DNA of 64,000 nt from JAFGBI01 sp964480725 (GTDB lineage: Bacteria > Myxococcota_A > Polyangia > Polyangiales > Polyangiaceae): assembly GCA_964480725.1 (NCBI GenBank), contig CAYZQO010000029.1:1-64000 (forward strand), given 5' to 3'. Made by a program: the position numbers and the translations under genes. Under the pieces are notes generated by a model. It was not told the DNA's origin and made no database searches. It worked only from the letters and a program-made list of their open reading frames with translations. Shown here piece by piece: positions 33,732 through 43,585 of this stretch. Every line of letters begins with the position of its first letter. Within the stretch, counting starts at the first letter, position 1.

Positions 33732-34487
33732 ATGCCGTTTGCCGGGACCCCCCGCCTCCGCGTCGCGTGGTCGCGAGCGGTGACGGCCGGGGCCCGGCTC
33801 CGCTCACTGCGGCGCGGCCTCGCCGCGCGCGGGGCCGTGCTGGTGGGGGGCGCTTTGGGGGCCGCGCTGGCCTGGTCGGGCGCGGAGGCGGCCGCGCCGC
33901 GGCCTCCCGACCGGGAGGAGGCGCCCCCGATGGCGCTGGGCCTCGCGCTGCCGGCCTCCCCCCCCGAACCGACCGAGGCCGCGCCACCGCCCCGCGTGGA
34001 CCGGCGCAAACGACCGACGCCAATGCGCCCGGAGGAAGCCGCGGCGCACCTGACCCAAGCCTGGGAGGCGGTCGTCGGAGGACCGCCGACGATCGAGGCG
34101 CTGTCCATCCTCTGGGCCCACTGGGCGCTCGAGACGGGCCGCGGACTCTGGATGCGCGACTACAACTTCGCCGGCATCCAGGGGACGGCCCCCGACGGCG
34201 GCAGCGCCGTTTGGTGGACGAGCGAGCGGATCGACGGCGAAACCCAGCGGGTCCGCCTCCGTTTCCGTGCCTACGCCACGCCCGAGGACGGGGCGCGCGA
34301 CTACGTCTCTCAGCTACGGGACCGCTTTCCGCGCGCTCTCGCGGCCGTGCGGGTGGGCGATCCGCGAGCCTTCGCGCGGGAGCTGCAACGCGCCACCTAC
34401 TTCACTAGCGACGGGCAGGACTACGAGCGAGCGGTCTGGAGCCTCGCCGGGGAGTACCGCGCCAGCCCGCTGATCTCGCCCCGCTGA
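33732..34487 (+). CDS. exported glucosaminidase-domain protein
   Basis: 251 residues. A hydrophobic N-terminal segment (AVLVGGALGAALAWSGAEAA) acts as signal or anchor. A Pro-rich linker follows, then a glucosaminidase/FlgJ-like domain (about 95-245): ILWAHWALETGRG contains the likely catalytic Glu, then YNFAGIQG and FRAYATPEDGARDYVSQL, which fit peptidoglycan beta-N-acetylglucosaminidases. It ends shortly after WSLAGEYRAS. The ATG has GGGAG seven bases upstream. The open frame extends upstream but in antisense to the beta-helix gene. Confidence 0.85.
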   Translation: MPFAGTPRLRVAWSRAVTAGARLRSLRRGLAARGAVLVGGALGAALAWSGAEAAAPRPPDREEAPPMALGLALPASPPEPTEAAPPPRVDRRKRPTPMRPEEAAAHLTQAWEAVVGGPPTIEALSILWAHWALETGRGLWMRDYNFAGIQGTAPDGGSAVWWTSERIDGETQRVRLRFRAYATPEDGARDYVSQLRDRFPRALAAVRVGDPRAFARELQRATYFTSDGQDYERAVWSLAGEYRASPLISPR

Positions 34488-34532
34488 GGCGGCCGACAGC
34501 GCGGATCCGTGGCGCGGCGGGGGCGCGTCCCG

Positions 34533-37500
34533 TCACCCTCCGGAGCGGGCGTGCCACTCCTGGACGCTCCGTACCGGCGCCGCGCGGTCGCCGAGCAGGT
34601 GGCGCGCCTCGAGGGCGTCCGCGAGCGCGAGCGCCGCCTCGACGGTGGTAAAATACGGGATTCGGCCCAGCAGGGCGTGGCGCCGAATCGCATAGCTGTC
34701 GCGGATGGCCTGGGCCCCGTGCGTCGTGTTGATCACGATCTGGATATCGCCGCGGGTCATCGCGTCCACCACGTGCGGCGAGCCCTCGGTGACCTTGTTC
34801 ACGCGCTGCACGGGGATCCGTGCCATCGAGATGGCGCGCGCGGTGCCCTCCGTGGCGATCACCTCGAAGTCGAGGTTGCGCAGCCGACGCGCGATCTGAC
34901 AGATGGCGGCCTTGTCCTCGTCGCGGACGCTCACGAAGACGCGCCCCCGGTCCGGCAGTGCCATGCCCGCCGCCGCGGTCGACTTGGCGAACGCGAGCGA
35001 CATGGCCGTGGCCACGCCCATCACCTCGCCCGTCGAGCGCATCTCGGGACCAAGCAGGGTGTCCACACCGGGGAGCTTGCTGAACGGGAAGACGCTCTCC
35101 TTGATGGATACATGCCTCGGGATCGGCGCGTCGTGGACGCCCAGCTCGTCCAGCGTGCGCCCCACCATCACCTGGGCGGCGATCTTGGCGAGCGGGCGTC
35201 CCGTCGCCTTGGCGACGAAGGGAACCGTCCGCGAGGCCCGCGGGTTCACCTCGATCACGTAGACGTCGCGGTCCTTCACCGCGAACTGGACGTTCATCAA
35301 CCCGACGACACCGAGCTCGAGGGCGAGCGCGCGCGTCTGCTCCTCGATCTGGGCTACGACCGCGGGGTGCAGCGAGTAGGGCGGCAGCACGCTGGTGGAG
35401 TCCCCGGAGTGGATCCCCGCCGCCTCGACGTGCTGCATCACGCCCCCGATCACCGCCCGCCGCCCGTCGGCGACGCAGTCGACGTCGACCTCGATCGCGC
35501 TCTTCAGGAACTCGTCGATGAGGAGCGTCGGAGAGCCGCGCTCGTCCCGGGCGGCCTCGAGCGCCAGGCCCACGTAGGCCTCGAGATCGTCCTCGGTCCA
35601 GCAGACCATCATCGCGCGCCCCCCGAGCACGTAGGAGGGGCGCACCAGCACGGGGAGCCCGATCTCCGTCGCGATCCGGACCGCCTCCGCCGTGCTCCGT
35701 GCGATCCCCGCCCGCGGCCGCCGGAACCCGAGCCGGGTCAGCAGCGCGTCGAACCGCTCCCGGTCCTCGGCACGGTCGATGGCGTCGGCGGGGGTCCCCA
35801 GCAGGGGCACTCCGCTCTGCTCGAGCGGGACCGCCAGCTTGAGCGGGGTCTGACCCCCGAACTGCACGATGACACCGAGCAGCTCTCCCGCCCGGGCCTC
35901 CTCCCGGCAAATCCCCAGCACGTCCTCGAGGGTGAGCGGCTCGAAGTAGAGCCGATCGGAGGTGTCGTAGTCGGTGGAGACGGTCTCCGGGTTGCAGTTG
36001 ACCATCACCGCCTCGATCCCGAGCTGTCGCAGCGCGAACACGGCGTGGCAGCAGCAATAGTCGAACTCGATCCCCTGCCCGATGCGGTTCGGTCCGCCGC
36101 CCAGGATGATCACCTTGCGCCGACCCGTCACCTCGCTCTCCGACTCCGTCTCGTAGGTGGAGTAGAGGTAGGGCGTCCGGGCCGGGAACTCCGCGGCGCA
36201 GGTGTCCACCCGCCCATAGACGACCCGTACGCCCAGCCGCTCACGGAGCTCGCGGATTTCGAGCTCCGTGACGCCGCGCAGCTCCGCGAGCTGAGCGTCC
36301 CCGAAGCCGAGCCGTTTGCTCTCGCGAAGGAGCTCGGCCGTGAGCTCCGGCGCCGTAACGATGGCCTGCTCCTGGGCGACGATCCGCCCGAGCTGCCGCA
36401 GGAACCACGGATCGATCCCGGTCCGCTCGTGCACTCGCTCCACCGTGAGCCCCGCCCGGAGCGCGTCGCCCACGTAGAAGAGCCGATCCGCGGTGGGCAC
36501 GGCGATCACCTTCTCCAGCACGCGGGCGAGGTCCGACCCCGAGGGCGGCGGGCGGCTCGGCCGGGGCCGCGCGGCGGGCGGCGCCTCGAACTGCAGATTC
36601 CGCGACTTCCGTTCCTCGGCGAGCGCCCAGTAGTCGACCCGTTGGACCAGACTGTCGAGCCCGGTCTTGCCTGTCTCCAGCGAGCGCGCCGCCTTCTGCA
36701 GCGCCTCGGGGAAGGTGCGCGCGATGCTCATCACCTCCCCGACGCTCTTCATCTGCGGGCCGAGCGTCGGGTCCGCGCCCGGAAACTTCTCGAAGGCGAA
36801 CCGGGGCCACTTGACCACAACGTAGTCGATGGTCGGCTCGAACGCGGCGCTGGTGCCGGTGATGTCGTTCTCGAGTTCGTCGAGGGTGAGCCCGACGGCG
36901 AGCTTGGCGGCGATCTTGGCGATGGGGTAGCCGGTGGCCTTGGACGCGAGCGCGCTCGAGCGGCTCACGCGCGGGTTCATCTCGATGACAAGCACGCGCC
37001 CGTCCCGGGGGTTCACCGCGAACTGCACGTTCGAACCGCCGGTCTCCACCCCGATCTCCCGCATCACGGCGCGCGATGCGTCGCGCAGGCGCTGGTACTC
37101 GCGATCCGTCAGCGTCATCGCCGGCGCCACGGTGATCGAGTCGCCCGTGTGCACGCCCATGGGGTCGATGTTCTCGATGGTGCAGACCACGACGAAGTTG
37201 TCCGCGCGGTCGCGGACCACCTCGAGCTCGAACTCCTTCCAGCCGATGACGCTCTCCTCGACCAGCACCTGGTGGGTGGGCGAGCATTCGAGCGCCCACT
37301 GTACGCGTGCATCGAGGTCCTCGGGGCGCTCCACCACGGAGCCGCCGGTACCCCCGAGGGTGAAGCTCGGACGCAAGATGACGGGGTAACCCGTCGTCTC
37401 GACGACCTCGCGCGCCTCCCGCACGCTGCGCGCGAATCCCGACCGCGGGCACTCGAGCCCGGCGGCGGCCATCGCCTCCTTGAAGAGCTGGCGGTCCTCC

Positions 37501-37877
37501 GCCTTGCGGATGGCGTCGACCTGGGCCCCGATGAGCTTGATGCCGTGTCGGGAGAGCACGCCCCGCTCATGGACCTCGAGGGCGAGATTGAGCGCGGTCT
37601 GGCCGCCGAGCGTCGGCAGGAGCGCGTCGGGGCGTTCCCGTTCGATGATCGCGGTGAGCGAATCGACGTCGAGGGGCTCGATGTACGTCCGCCGGACCAG
37701 ATCCGGGTCCGTCATGATGGTGGCCGGGTTCGAGTTGACGAGCACCACGTCGTAACCCAGGCCCCGGAGCGCCTTGGCGCCCTGGGTCCCCGAGTAGTCG
37801 AACTCGCAGGCCTGCCCGATGACGATCGGACCGGACCCGATGAGGAGGATCCGGCTGATGTCTTCCCGGCGCGGCAT
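34533..37877 (-). CDS. carB: carbamoyl-phosphate synthase, large subunit
   Basis: 1114 residues. Makes carbamoyl phosphate from ammonia, bicarbonate and two ATP, for pyrimidines and arginine. The two homologous halves are evident: LLIGSGPIVIGQACEFDYSG near the start and IILGGGPNRIGQGIEFDYCC near residue 605, each leading to ATP-grasp motifs (GGTGGSVV; VLGGRAMMV) and NPRVSRSSAL / NPRASRTVPF. A C-terminal MGS-like allosteric domain (about 975-1090) holds FVSVRDEDK and INTTHGAQAIRDSYAIRR. The small subunit carA is not nearby. Slightly longer than the usual 1075, mainly from a Pro/Arg-rich linker near residues 430-445. Confidence 0.97.
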   Translation of the reverse strand: MPRREDISRILLIGSGPIVIGQACEFDYSGTQGAKALRGLGYDVVLVNSNPATIMTDPDLVRRTYIEPLDVDSLTAIIERERPDALLPTLGGQTALNLALEVHERGVLSRHGIKLIGAQVDAIRKAEDRQLFKEAMAAAGLECPRSGFARSVREAREVVETTGYPVILRPSFTLGGTGGSVVERPEDLDARVQWALECSPTHQVLVEESVIGWKEFELEVVRDRADNFVVVCTIENIDPMGVHTGDSITVAPAMTLTDREYQRLRDASRAVMREIGVETGGSNVQFAVNPRDGRVLVIEMNPRVSRSSALASKATGYPIAKIAAKLAVGLTLDELENDITGTSAAFEPTIDYVVVKWPRFAFEKFPGADPTLGPQMKSVGEVMSIARTFPEALQKAARSLETGKTGLDSLVQRVDYWALAEERKSRNLQFEAPPAARPRPSRPPPSGSDLARVLEKVIAVPTADRLFYVGDALRAGLTVERVHERTGIDPWFLRQLGRIVAQEQAIVTAPELTAELLRESKRLGFGDAQLAELRGVTELEIRELRERLGVRVVYGRVDTCAAEFPARTPYLYSTYETESESEVTGRRKVIILGGGPNRIGQGIEFDYCCCHAVFALRQLGIEAVMVNCNPETVSTDYDTSDRLYFEPLTLEDVLGICREEARAGELLGVIVQFGGQTPLKLAVPLEQSGVPLLGTPADAIDRAEDRERFDALLTRLGFRRPRAGIARSTAEAVRIATEIGLPVLVRPSYVLGGRAMMVCWTEDDLEAYVGLALEAARDERGSPTLLIDEFLKSAIEVDVDCVADGRRAVIGGVMQHVEAAGIHSGDSTSVLPPYSLHPAVVAQIEEQTRALALELGVVGLMNVQFAVKDRDVYVIEVNPRASRTVPFVAKATGRPLAKIAAQVMVGRTLDELGVHDAPIPRHVSIKESVFPFSKLPGVDTLLGPEMRSTGEVMGVATAMSLAFAKSTAAAGMALPDRGRVFVSVRDEDKAAICQIARRLRNLDFEVIATEGTARAISMARIPVQRVNKVTEGSPHVVDAMTRGDIQIVINTTHGAQAIRDSYAIRRHALLGRIPYFTTVEAALALADALEARHLLGDRAAPVRSVQEWHARSGG

Positions 37878-37993
37878 CGCGGGGCGTTTAGCACAGGCCG
37901 CCGCCCGTTGCGGGGAATCCCCGTTCGAGGTATGGGGGAAACGCTCAGTTCGTGGAGGTTGCCTCGTTGGCGGGGCAGGCCCACGGGCCGCTA

Positions 37994-38022
37994 TTGACTG
38001 GGGCCGCCGCTTCCGTCATAAG
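37994..38022 (+). promoter_or_regulatory. predicted promoter of rpmI-rplT-pheS
   Basis: TTGACT (37994-37999), 17-base spacer, CATAAG (38017-38022), four of six consensus bases in the -10 and five of six in the -35. Gives a leader of about 94 nt before rpmI. Confidence 0.55.
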
Positions 38023-38044
38023 ACGCGGCCCCGGGCGAGGTCCG

Positions 38045-38082
38045 GGGACGATCACCGATCGTCCCGACCGCCGCCCCGGCGG
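38045..38082 (+). promoter_or_regulatory. two hairpins in the rpmI leader
   Basis: Perfect 9-bp stem GGGACGATC-ACC-GATCGTCCC (38045-38065), then perfect 6-bp stem CCGCCG-CCC-CGGCGG (38068-38082). Position in a ribosomal-protein leader suggests autoregulation, as known for L20 in other bacteria; this is inference. Confidence 0.5.
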
Positions 38083-38122
38083 CCGTGGCGAAAAGACCTG
38101 CCCCGGCATCACGGAGTCGACC

Positions 38123-38320
38123 ATGCCCAAGATGAAGACCAAGCGGGCCGCCGCCAAGCGCTTCAAGGTGACCGGGACCGGCCGGATCCGGCGTGGCAAG
38201 GCCGGCGGCTCCCACATGTTCATCGGGAAGTCCCGTAAACGTCGGCGTCGCCTCCGCGACAACGACATGGTGTCGCCGGACACCGCGAAGCGAATTCGCA
38301 TCCTGCTGCCGTACGGCTGA
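38123..38320 (+). CDS. rpmI: 50S ribosomal protein L35
   Basis: 65 residues, normal length. MPKMKTKRAAAKRFKVTGTG and the Arg-rich SHMFIGKSRKRRRRLR are characteristic. Start ATG at 38123 with GGAG upstream. Followed by rplT 142 bp downstream. infC, which usually precedes rpmI, is absent; carB is divergent upstream. Confidence 0.97.
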   Translation: MPKMKTKRAAAKRFKVTGTGRIRRGKAGGSHMFIGKSRKRRRRLRDNDMVSPDTAKRIRILLPYG

Positions 38321-38462
38321 ACACTCCGCCGCAACTCGGCGCCCCTCCGGCCACCAGCGCCGGGCGGTACGTCGGCAGGCACCCGGCGCCTCGACCCAAA
38401 GCCCGTAGTTCCCCCGTTCCTCATTGCGAGAGCGGATCCCGTCCAGACCAGGAGCGTCACCC

Positions 38463-38831
38463 ATGTCGCGCGTCAAGCGAGGCCCTACCCCCCGACGTCG
38501 GCGTAACCGTGTCTTCGCCCAGACCAAAGGCTTTTGGGGCGGCCGCAAGAACCGCTGGCGCCAGGCCTTCCGCGTCCTCTGGAAGTCCTGGCAGTACATG
38601 TACGTCGGGCGGAAGCGCCGCAAGCGCGACTTCCGGCGGCTCTGGATCGTGCGCATCAACGCGGCCTGCCGCCTGCACGGGACGTCGTACTCCCGGCTCA
38701 TGGGCGCACTGAAGAAGGCGAACATCGAGCTCGATCGCAAGATCCTGGCCGATCTCGCGGTGCACGACGCGCCGGCCTTCAAGGAACTCGCCGCGCTCGC
38801 GGCGAAGCCGAGCGCCTCCGCGCCGAATTGA
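38463..38831 (+). CDS. rplT: 50S ribosomal protein L20
   Basis: 122 residues. MSRVKRGPTPRRRRNRVFAQ then the long basic helix and RRLWIVRINAACRLHGTSYS, followed by MGALKKANIELDRKILADLA, all diagnostic of L20. Needed for early 50S assembly. The ATG at 38463 matches family N-termini; an upstream in-frame ATG does not. Confidence 0.97.
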   Translation: MSRVKRGPTPRRRRNRVFAQTKGFWGGRKNRWRQAFRVLWKSWQYMYVGRKRRKRDFRRLWIVRINAACRLHGTSYSRLMGALKKANIELDRKILADLAVHDAPAFKELAALAAKPSASAPN

Positions 38832-38870
38832 GCCCTGGCGCGCCGAGTCGCGCCCTGGCGCGTCAATTCG
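38824..38870 (+). repeat. nested inverted repeat between rplT and pheS
   Basis: Outer arms CGAATTGA (38824-38831, containing the rplT stop) and TCAATTCG (38863-38870). Inner arms GGCGCG (38837-38842) and CGCGCC (38849-38854). No T-run follows, so a simple intrinsic terminator is unlikely; RNA processing or regulation is possible. Confidence 0.55.
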
Positions 38871-38963
38871 AGCCAGTCACGCCGAGCCGAGCTAGGATCC
38901 GCCCGCGGCGTTCGGGTGCGCGCCGGGCGCATTGCCGGGACGGTCACCACCGTGGGAGCGAGC

Positions 38964-40055
<1,092 letters not shown>

Positions 40056-40986
40056 CGGCGTCCCGCGCGAGAGGAGCGGTCGGCCCCCCCTCCGCCGGCG
40101 CGCGGGGGCGTCCCCCACTTCGCACCCGGGTCGGGGCGCGCAGGGAGTGCCAGAACCGCTGGCCGCCACGACAGCAGGATCAGGGCGCATGCCACCAAAG
40201 GGGTTCCCCCGCAAACCTTTGCCCCGACAGCCAGGGATTGCGACGACACCCCCAGGCCCACGGTTCGGCACTGCGCCGGGCACCTGACTAAATGTCCCGC
40301 AATTTCAGCGGCATGGTGCTGGGAGTCGGAGCGACGCCCGTGGGTGCCTGCTGCGGCGGCAATTGACGACAAAGAGTGGCATCCCTAGAGATCCCGTGCT
40401 ACGAGCCCCGGCCGCTCAACCGACGCCGTCCCCGTCGAGGCCGGTGCCGGAGCGCGCCGGCTCGTTCCGTGGCGCGCGCTGCACGGAAGCACTCGTGCCG
40501 CGCGCCGGGTCGGGAGCCGACACCGACGCGGCCGCTCCCGGCTGGGCGCGGCCAGGTTTGCGCCCTTATCTCGTGATGAGCGGGATCTGAATCAACGTCC
40601 GTTCGTACCGTTTGTCGACTGCGGCGGCTCCAACCCAGCGCAGCTCGAATCCCCGAGACACCCCGATGATCGAACCCAAGGTTTCGACGAAGCCAATCCG
40701 TACCCCCCGGCCGAGTTGCCCCGGCACCAGCCAGCGCCCCGGCTCCGGTACGAATATTGCTTCCCTTTCTCGACGTTCTCGCGGAGCCAACCCCGCCGCC
40801 GCGTCCCGCAGAGCCTCCCCCGCCACGTCCGCCCGAGGTCGCGCTCCCGCCCGGGAGACAGCGACATCGGTCGGCGACCGGGGAATCGGCCAAGGCTCCG
40901 AGTTGTTCCCCACTTCGGCCCCGGCGTCCGCGCCCTCCACACCCGCGATCGCGGGGGCCGACCTTGAACCAGCGGAACCCACCACC
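40056..40986. other. 931-bp intergenic region between pheS and the sigma factor
   Basis: No convincing gene on either strand. It holds an inverted repeat CAAAGG...CCTTTG near 40195-40220 and the predicted promoter at 40363-40391. From 40612 an open frame in phase with the sigma factor exists but its Arg/Pro/Ser composition is not protein-like. No pheT fragment or tRNA was found. Confidence 0.6.
40363..40391 (+). promoter_or_regulatory. predicted promoter upstream of the sigma factor
   Basis: TTGACG (40363-40368), 17-base spacer, TAGAGA (40386-40391). If real, the sigma-factor message would carry a leader of nearly 600 nt. Confidence 0.35.
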
Positions 40987-42378
40987 ATGTCGGACGAAGC
41001 CGCCATCGCTCAGCTCCAAGACGACGACGCCCTCGAGACGACGTCGGTGCGCGTCAAGCGCGCCGCGGACCTCGACGAGCTCGGGGACGAGCCGACGCTC
41101 GGCGAGAGCCTCCCCCCGCCCGACGCCAGCGCCCTCGGCGAGGTGGAGCGGGACTCCGCGCGCCGCACCGAGGGGGTAGAGGCGGCGAACGACTCGATGC
41201 TCTCGCGCTACTTCCGCGAGATGTCCGGGCACCAGGTGATGGGGCCGGACGAGGAGCTGCAGACCGCGCAGGAGGTCGAGCGGACCGAGGTCGATCACTG
41301 GAAGGCCCTGCTCTCCTACGTGCCCGTCGCGGAGCTCGTGCTCGACCAGCTCGAGCGCGACATCGCCACGATCGCCGAGGAGGAGCGTCCGTCGATCCCG
41401 CAGGTGGCCGAACTCCGCGCGCTCGCGCAGGCCTACCGCGCCCAGCGCTCCAAGCTGCTCGCGCTCCAGGCGCGGCGGTGGGACGAGTGCACGGAGGATC
41501 TGTCGCGCCTCGTGCGGCTCCCGGACTCCGACCGGATCTGGGTGGCGAACGCCAACCGCATCGCGCGCGCCGCGATCCTCACTCCCGAGGACGGCGAAGA
41601 GAGGTCGGTGCTCCCGGAGACGCCCTCCTACCACCGGTTCATCGACCGCGTGAAGCGGACCGACGTCCTCCAGCGCCGAGCAAAGAACCGCTTCGTCAAG
41701 GCCAACCTGCGCCTGGTGGTGAGCATCGCGCGCCGCTATAATCGCGGTCGGCTGCCGCTCATCGACCTGATCCAGGAGGGCAACATCGGGCTGATGAAGG
41801 CGGTGGAGCGCTTCGACCACGCGCGCGGCTACCGGTTCAGCACCTACGCCTCGTGGTGGATCCGGCACGCCATCAGCCGGGCGCTCGCCGACAAGGGGCG
41901 GGCCGTTCGCATCCCGGTCCACATGCTCGACACGTACAACCGCGTGTCGCGCGCGACGCAGACCATCATCGCGCGCACCGGCCGCGAGCCGACCATCGAC
42001 GAGCTCGAGAAGGAGACCGGGGTCCCCCGCGAGAAGCTCGACAAGGTGAAGGATCTCTACGCCGACACCCCGTTCTCGCTCGACCGTCCCGTCGGGGACG
42101 AGGACGGCCGGCGCTTCATCGATTTTCTGGTGGAGGAGAACTCCGTGTCGCCCTACGACAACCTCGCCAACCAGAAGTGGGCGGAGGAGGTGCAGCGGCT
42201 GCTCGGCACGCTGACGCCGATCGAGTCGCGCATCATCCGGTGGCGGTTCGGGCTCGACAACGAGGACGAGCTCACGCTCAAGGAGATCGGCGACAAATAC
42301 AACCTCTCGCGCGAGCGGATCCGCCAGCTGCAGGAGCAGGCGATCGGCAAGATCCGCAGGCAGATGCGCGACTTCTGA
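40987..42378 (+). CDS. group-2 sigma-70 factor (RpoD-like paralogue)
   Basis: 463 residues. Region 1.2-like NDSMLSRYFREMSGHQVMGP (about 70-90), a non-conserved stretch, region 2 (about 240-310: VKANLRLVVSIARRYNRGRL, IDLIQEGNIGLMKAVERFDH, FSTYASWWIRHAISRALADK with VRIPVHML), region 3 (TIDELEKETG, VPREKLDKVKDL) and region 4.2 (LTLKEIGDKYNLSRERIRQL). Regions 2.4 and 4.2 are close to the housekeeping factor, so promoters of sigma-70 type are expected. It lacks a full region 1.1 and is shorter than RpoD, hence an alternative factor is more likely. ATG at 40987 chosen because upstream sequence in frame is unlike protein. Confidence 0.9.
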   Translation: MSDEAAIAQLQDDDALETTSVRVKRAADLDELGDEPTLGESLPPPDASALGEVERDSARRTEGVEAANDSMLSRYFREMSGHQVMGPDEELQTAQEVERTEVDHWKALLSYVPVAELVLDQLERDIATIAEEERPSIPQVAELRALAQAYRAQRSKLLALQARRWDECTEDLSRLVRLPDSDRIWVANANRIARAAILTPEDGEERSVLPETPSYHRFIDRVKRTDVLQRRAKNRFVKANLRLVVSIARRYNRGRLPLIDLIQEGNIGLMKAVERFDHARGYRFSTYASWWIRHAISRALADKGRAVRIPVHMLDTYNRVSRATQTIIARTGREPTIDELEKETGVPREKLDKVKDLYADTPFSLDRPVGDEDGRRFIDFLVEENSVSPYDNLANQKWAEEVQRLLGTLTPIESRIIRWRFGLDNEDELTLKEIGDKYNLSRERIRQLQEQAIGKIRRQMRDF

Positions 42379-42931
42379 GTCGGACGCCGCGGCGGCAGCG
42401 ACCGGCTCCGGGGCGGCAATCGGTTTGATTGCCGCGAGAGATCGATGACCTGGAGCCCCGAGCCGCCAGCGGATCTCGCCCCTGGCGCCCCGGGGAGGCG
42501 TCCCCTCACCCCTGACAACCACTGGTGCCAGGGGGGGGTTCAGGGTGCGGCCCCCGTCGGCGAACTGATCGGTGCTCCGGCGAGGTCGCTCGACGTCGAG
42601 GTGAGCCCAGGCCGCGGACGAGCACCGCGCTGGCGGCCCGAACGGTCGGTTGACCGCCTCGGCGGCATGCTCGGGAGGGTGCTGGCCGCCGGAGGCCGAG
42701 CCACCGCGACGCGCCGGGCCGCACGTTTGCAGTCGAAGGGGACCTCGCGTACCGTCCGGGCGCCGGCGGGTCGATCTGCTGTGGTTGGCGCGTCGCCCAT
42801 CGACGCGCCGGTCCGGGCTCCACTTCGCACCGACTCCGACTCCGCCAAGGGGCCATGCCACGAGTCGTCCAATCCTGCCTCGGCGCGCTCCCCCCTCCCG
42901 CGACGAGCCCGGGGGCGTCGAGGGCCGCGCG
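42379..42931. other. 553-bp intergenic region ahead of the alternative complex III operon
   Basis: No gene supported. It carries the first copy of the hairpin repeat (42502-42540). The operon promoter presumably lies between that element and 42932 but no strong box stands out. Confidence 0.6.
42502..42540 (+). repeat. REP-like hairpin element, copy 1
   Basis: CCCCTCACCCCTGACAACCA... with stem CCCCTGACA (42509-42517), 8-base loop, TGCCAGGGG (42526-42534). About 90% identical to the reverse complement of 55574-55611; weaker similarity extends about 35 bases further left (GGCGAGATCCGC). Confidence 0.75.
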
Positions 42932-43585
42932 ATGAGGCGGTGGACGTTCCCCGCATGGATCGACCAGGCGCGGGGCCTGGCGGGGCTGCTGCTCTGGGTC
43001 GCTCCAGCCTACGCGATCACGGGGACGCTCCTCGCCGGAGCTCCCCGCACCACGGACGTCGGTTACATGCCACCGCAGCCGATCCCGAACAGCCACGCCC
43101 TGCATGCGGGCGGGCTGGGGATGGACTGCCGCTACTGCCACGCGGGGGTCGATCGCGCCGCGAACGCCCCGGTGCCGACGCCCACGACTTGCATGAACTG
43201 CCACCGGACGATCTGGACGGAGAGCCCCCAGCTCACCCGGCTGCGCGAGAGCGCAGAGACGGGCGCGCCGGTGCCCTGGGTGCGAGTGCACGACCTGCCC
43301 GACTTCGTGTTCTTCGACCACAGCGCGCACGTCGGGCGCGGCGTCGGCTGCGTGTCCTGTCATGGGCGCGTCGACCAGATGGTGGAGGTCTGGCAGGACC
43401 AGCCTCTCTCGATGAAGTGGTGCCTCGCGTGCCACCGGGCCCCGGGGCCGCACCTGCGGCCACTCGCGCAGGTGACGAACATGACGTGGCGAGCCCCGGC
43501 TGGGGACGAGGCAACTTACGGCCGAGCGCTGCGAGACCGGGAGGGGATCGCGCCGCCAACGGATTGCTCGACATGTCACCGGTAG
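42932..43585 (+). CDS. actA: alternative complex III subunit ActA, pentaheme cytochrome c
   Basis: 217 residues. Five CxxCH heme sites: CRYCH, CMNCH, CVSCH, CLACH and CSTCH, the last at the very C-terminus. One N-terminal membrane segment (GLAGLLLWVAPAYAITG). Five hemes plus an anchor is the ActA layout of alternative complex III, which oxidises quinol and passes electrons to a cytochrome or directly to oxidase. It overlaps actB by 13 bp. ATG at 42932. Confidence 0.93.
   Translation: MRRWTFPAWIDQARGLAGLLLWVAPAYAITGTLLAGAPRTTDVGYMPPQPIPNSHALHAGGLGMDCRYCHAGVDRAANAPVPTPTTCMNCHRTIWTESPQLTRLRESAETGAPVPWVRVHDLPDFVFFDHSAHVGRGVGCVSCHGRVDQMVEVWQDQPLSMKWCLACHRAPGPHLRPLAQVTNMTWRAPAGDEATYGRALRDREGIAPPTDCSTCHR

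Noticed and set aside
34509..37997. 1162-codon open frame on the plus strand opposite carB
   Set aside because: Arg/Asp/His/Gly-rich translation without domains; antisense shadow of a clear housekeeping gene in a GC-rich genome.
38824..38870. Intrinsic terminator after rplT
   Set aside because: There is a stem but no T-run follows, and pheS continues on the same strand.
40056..40986. tRNA or pheT remnant in the long gap
   Set aside because: No cloverleaf-like arms or PheT motifs could be found by eye on either strand.
40399..42861. 820-codon minus-strand frame opposite the sigma factor
   Set aside because: Antisense to conserved sigma regions 2-4 and without recognisable domains.
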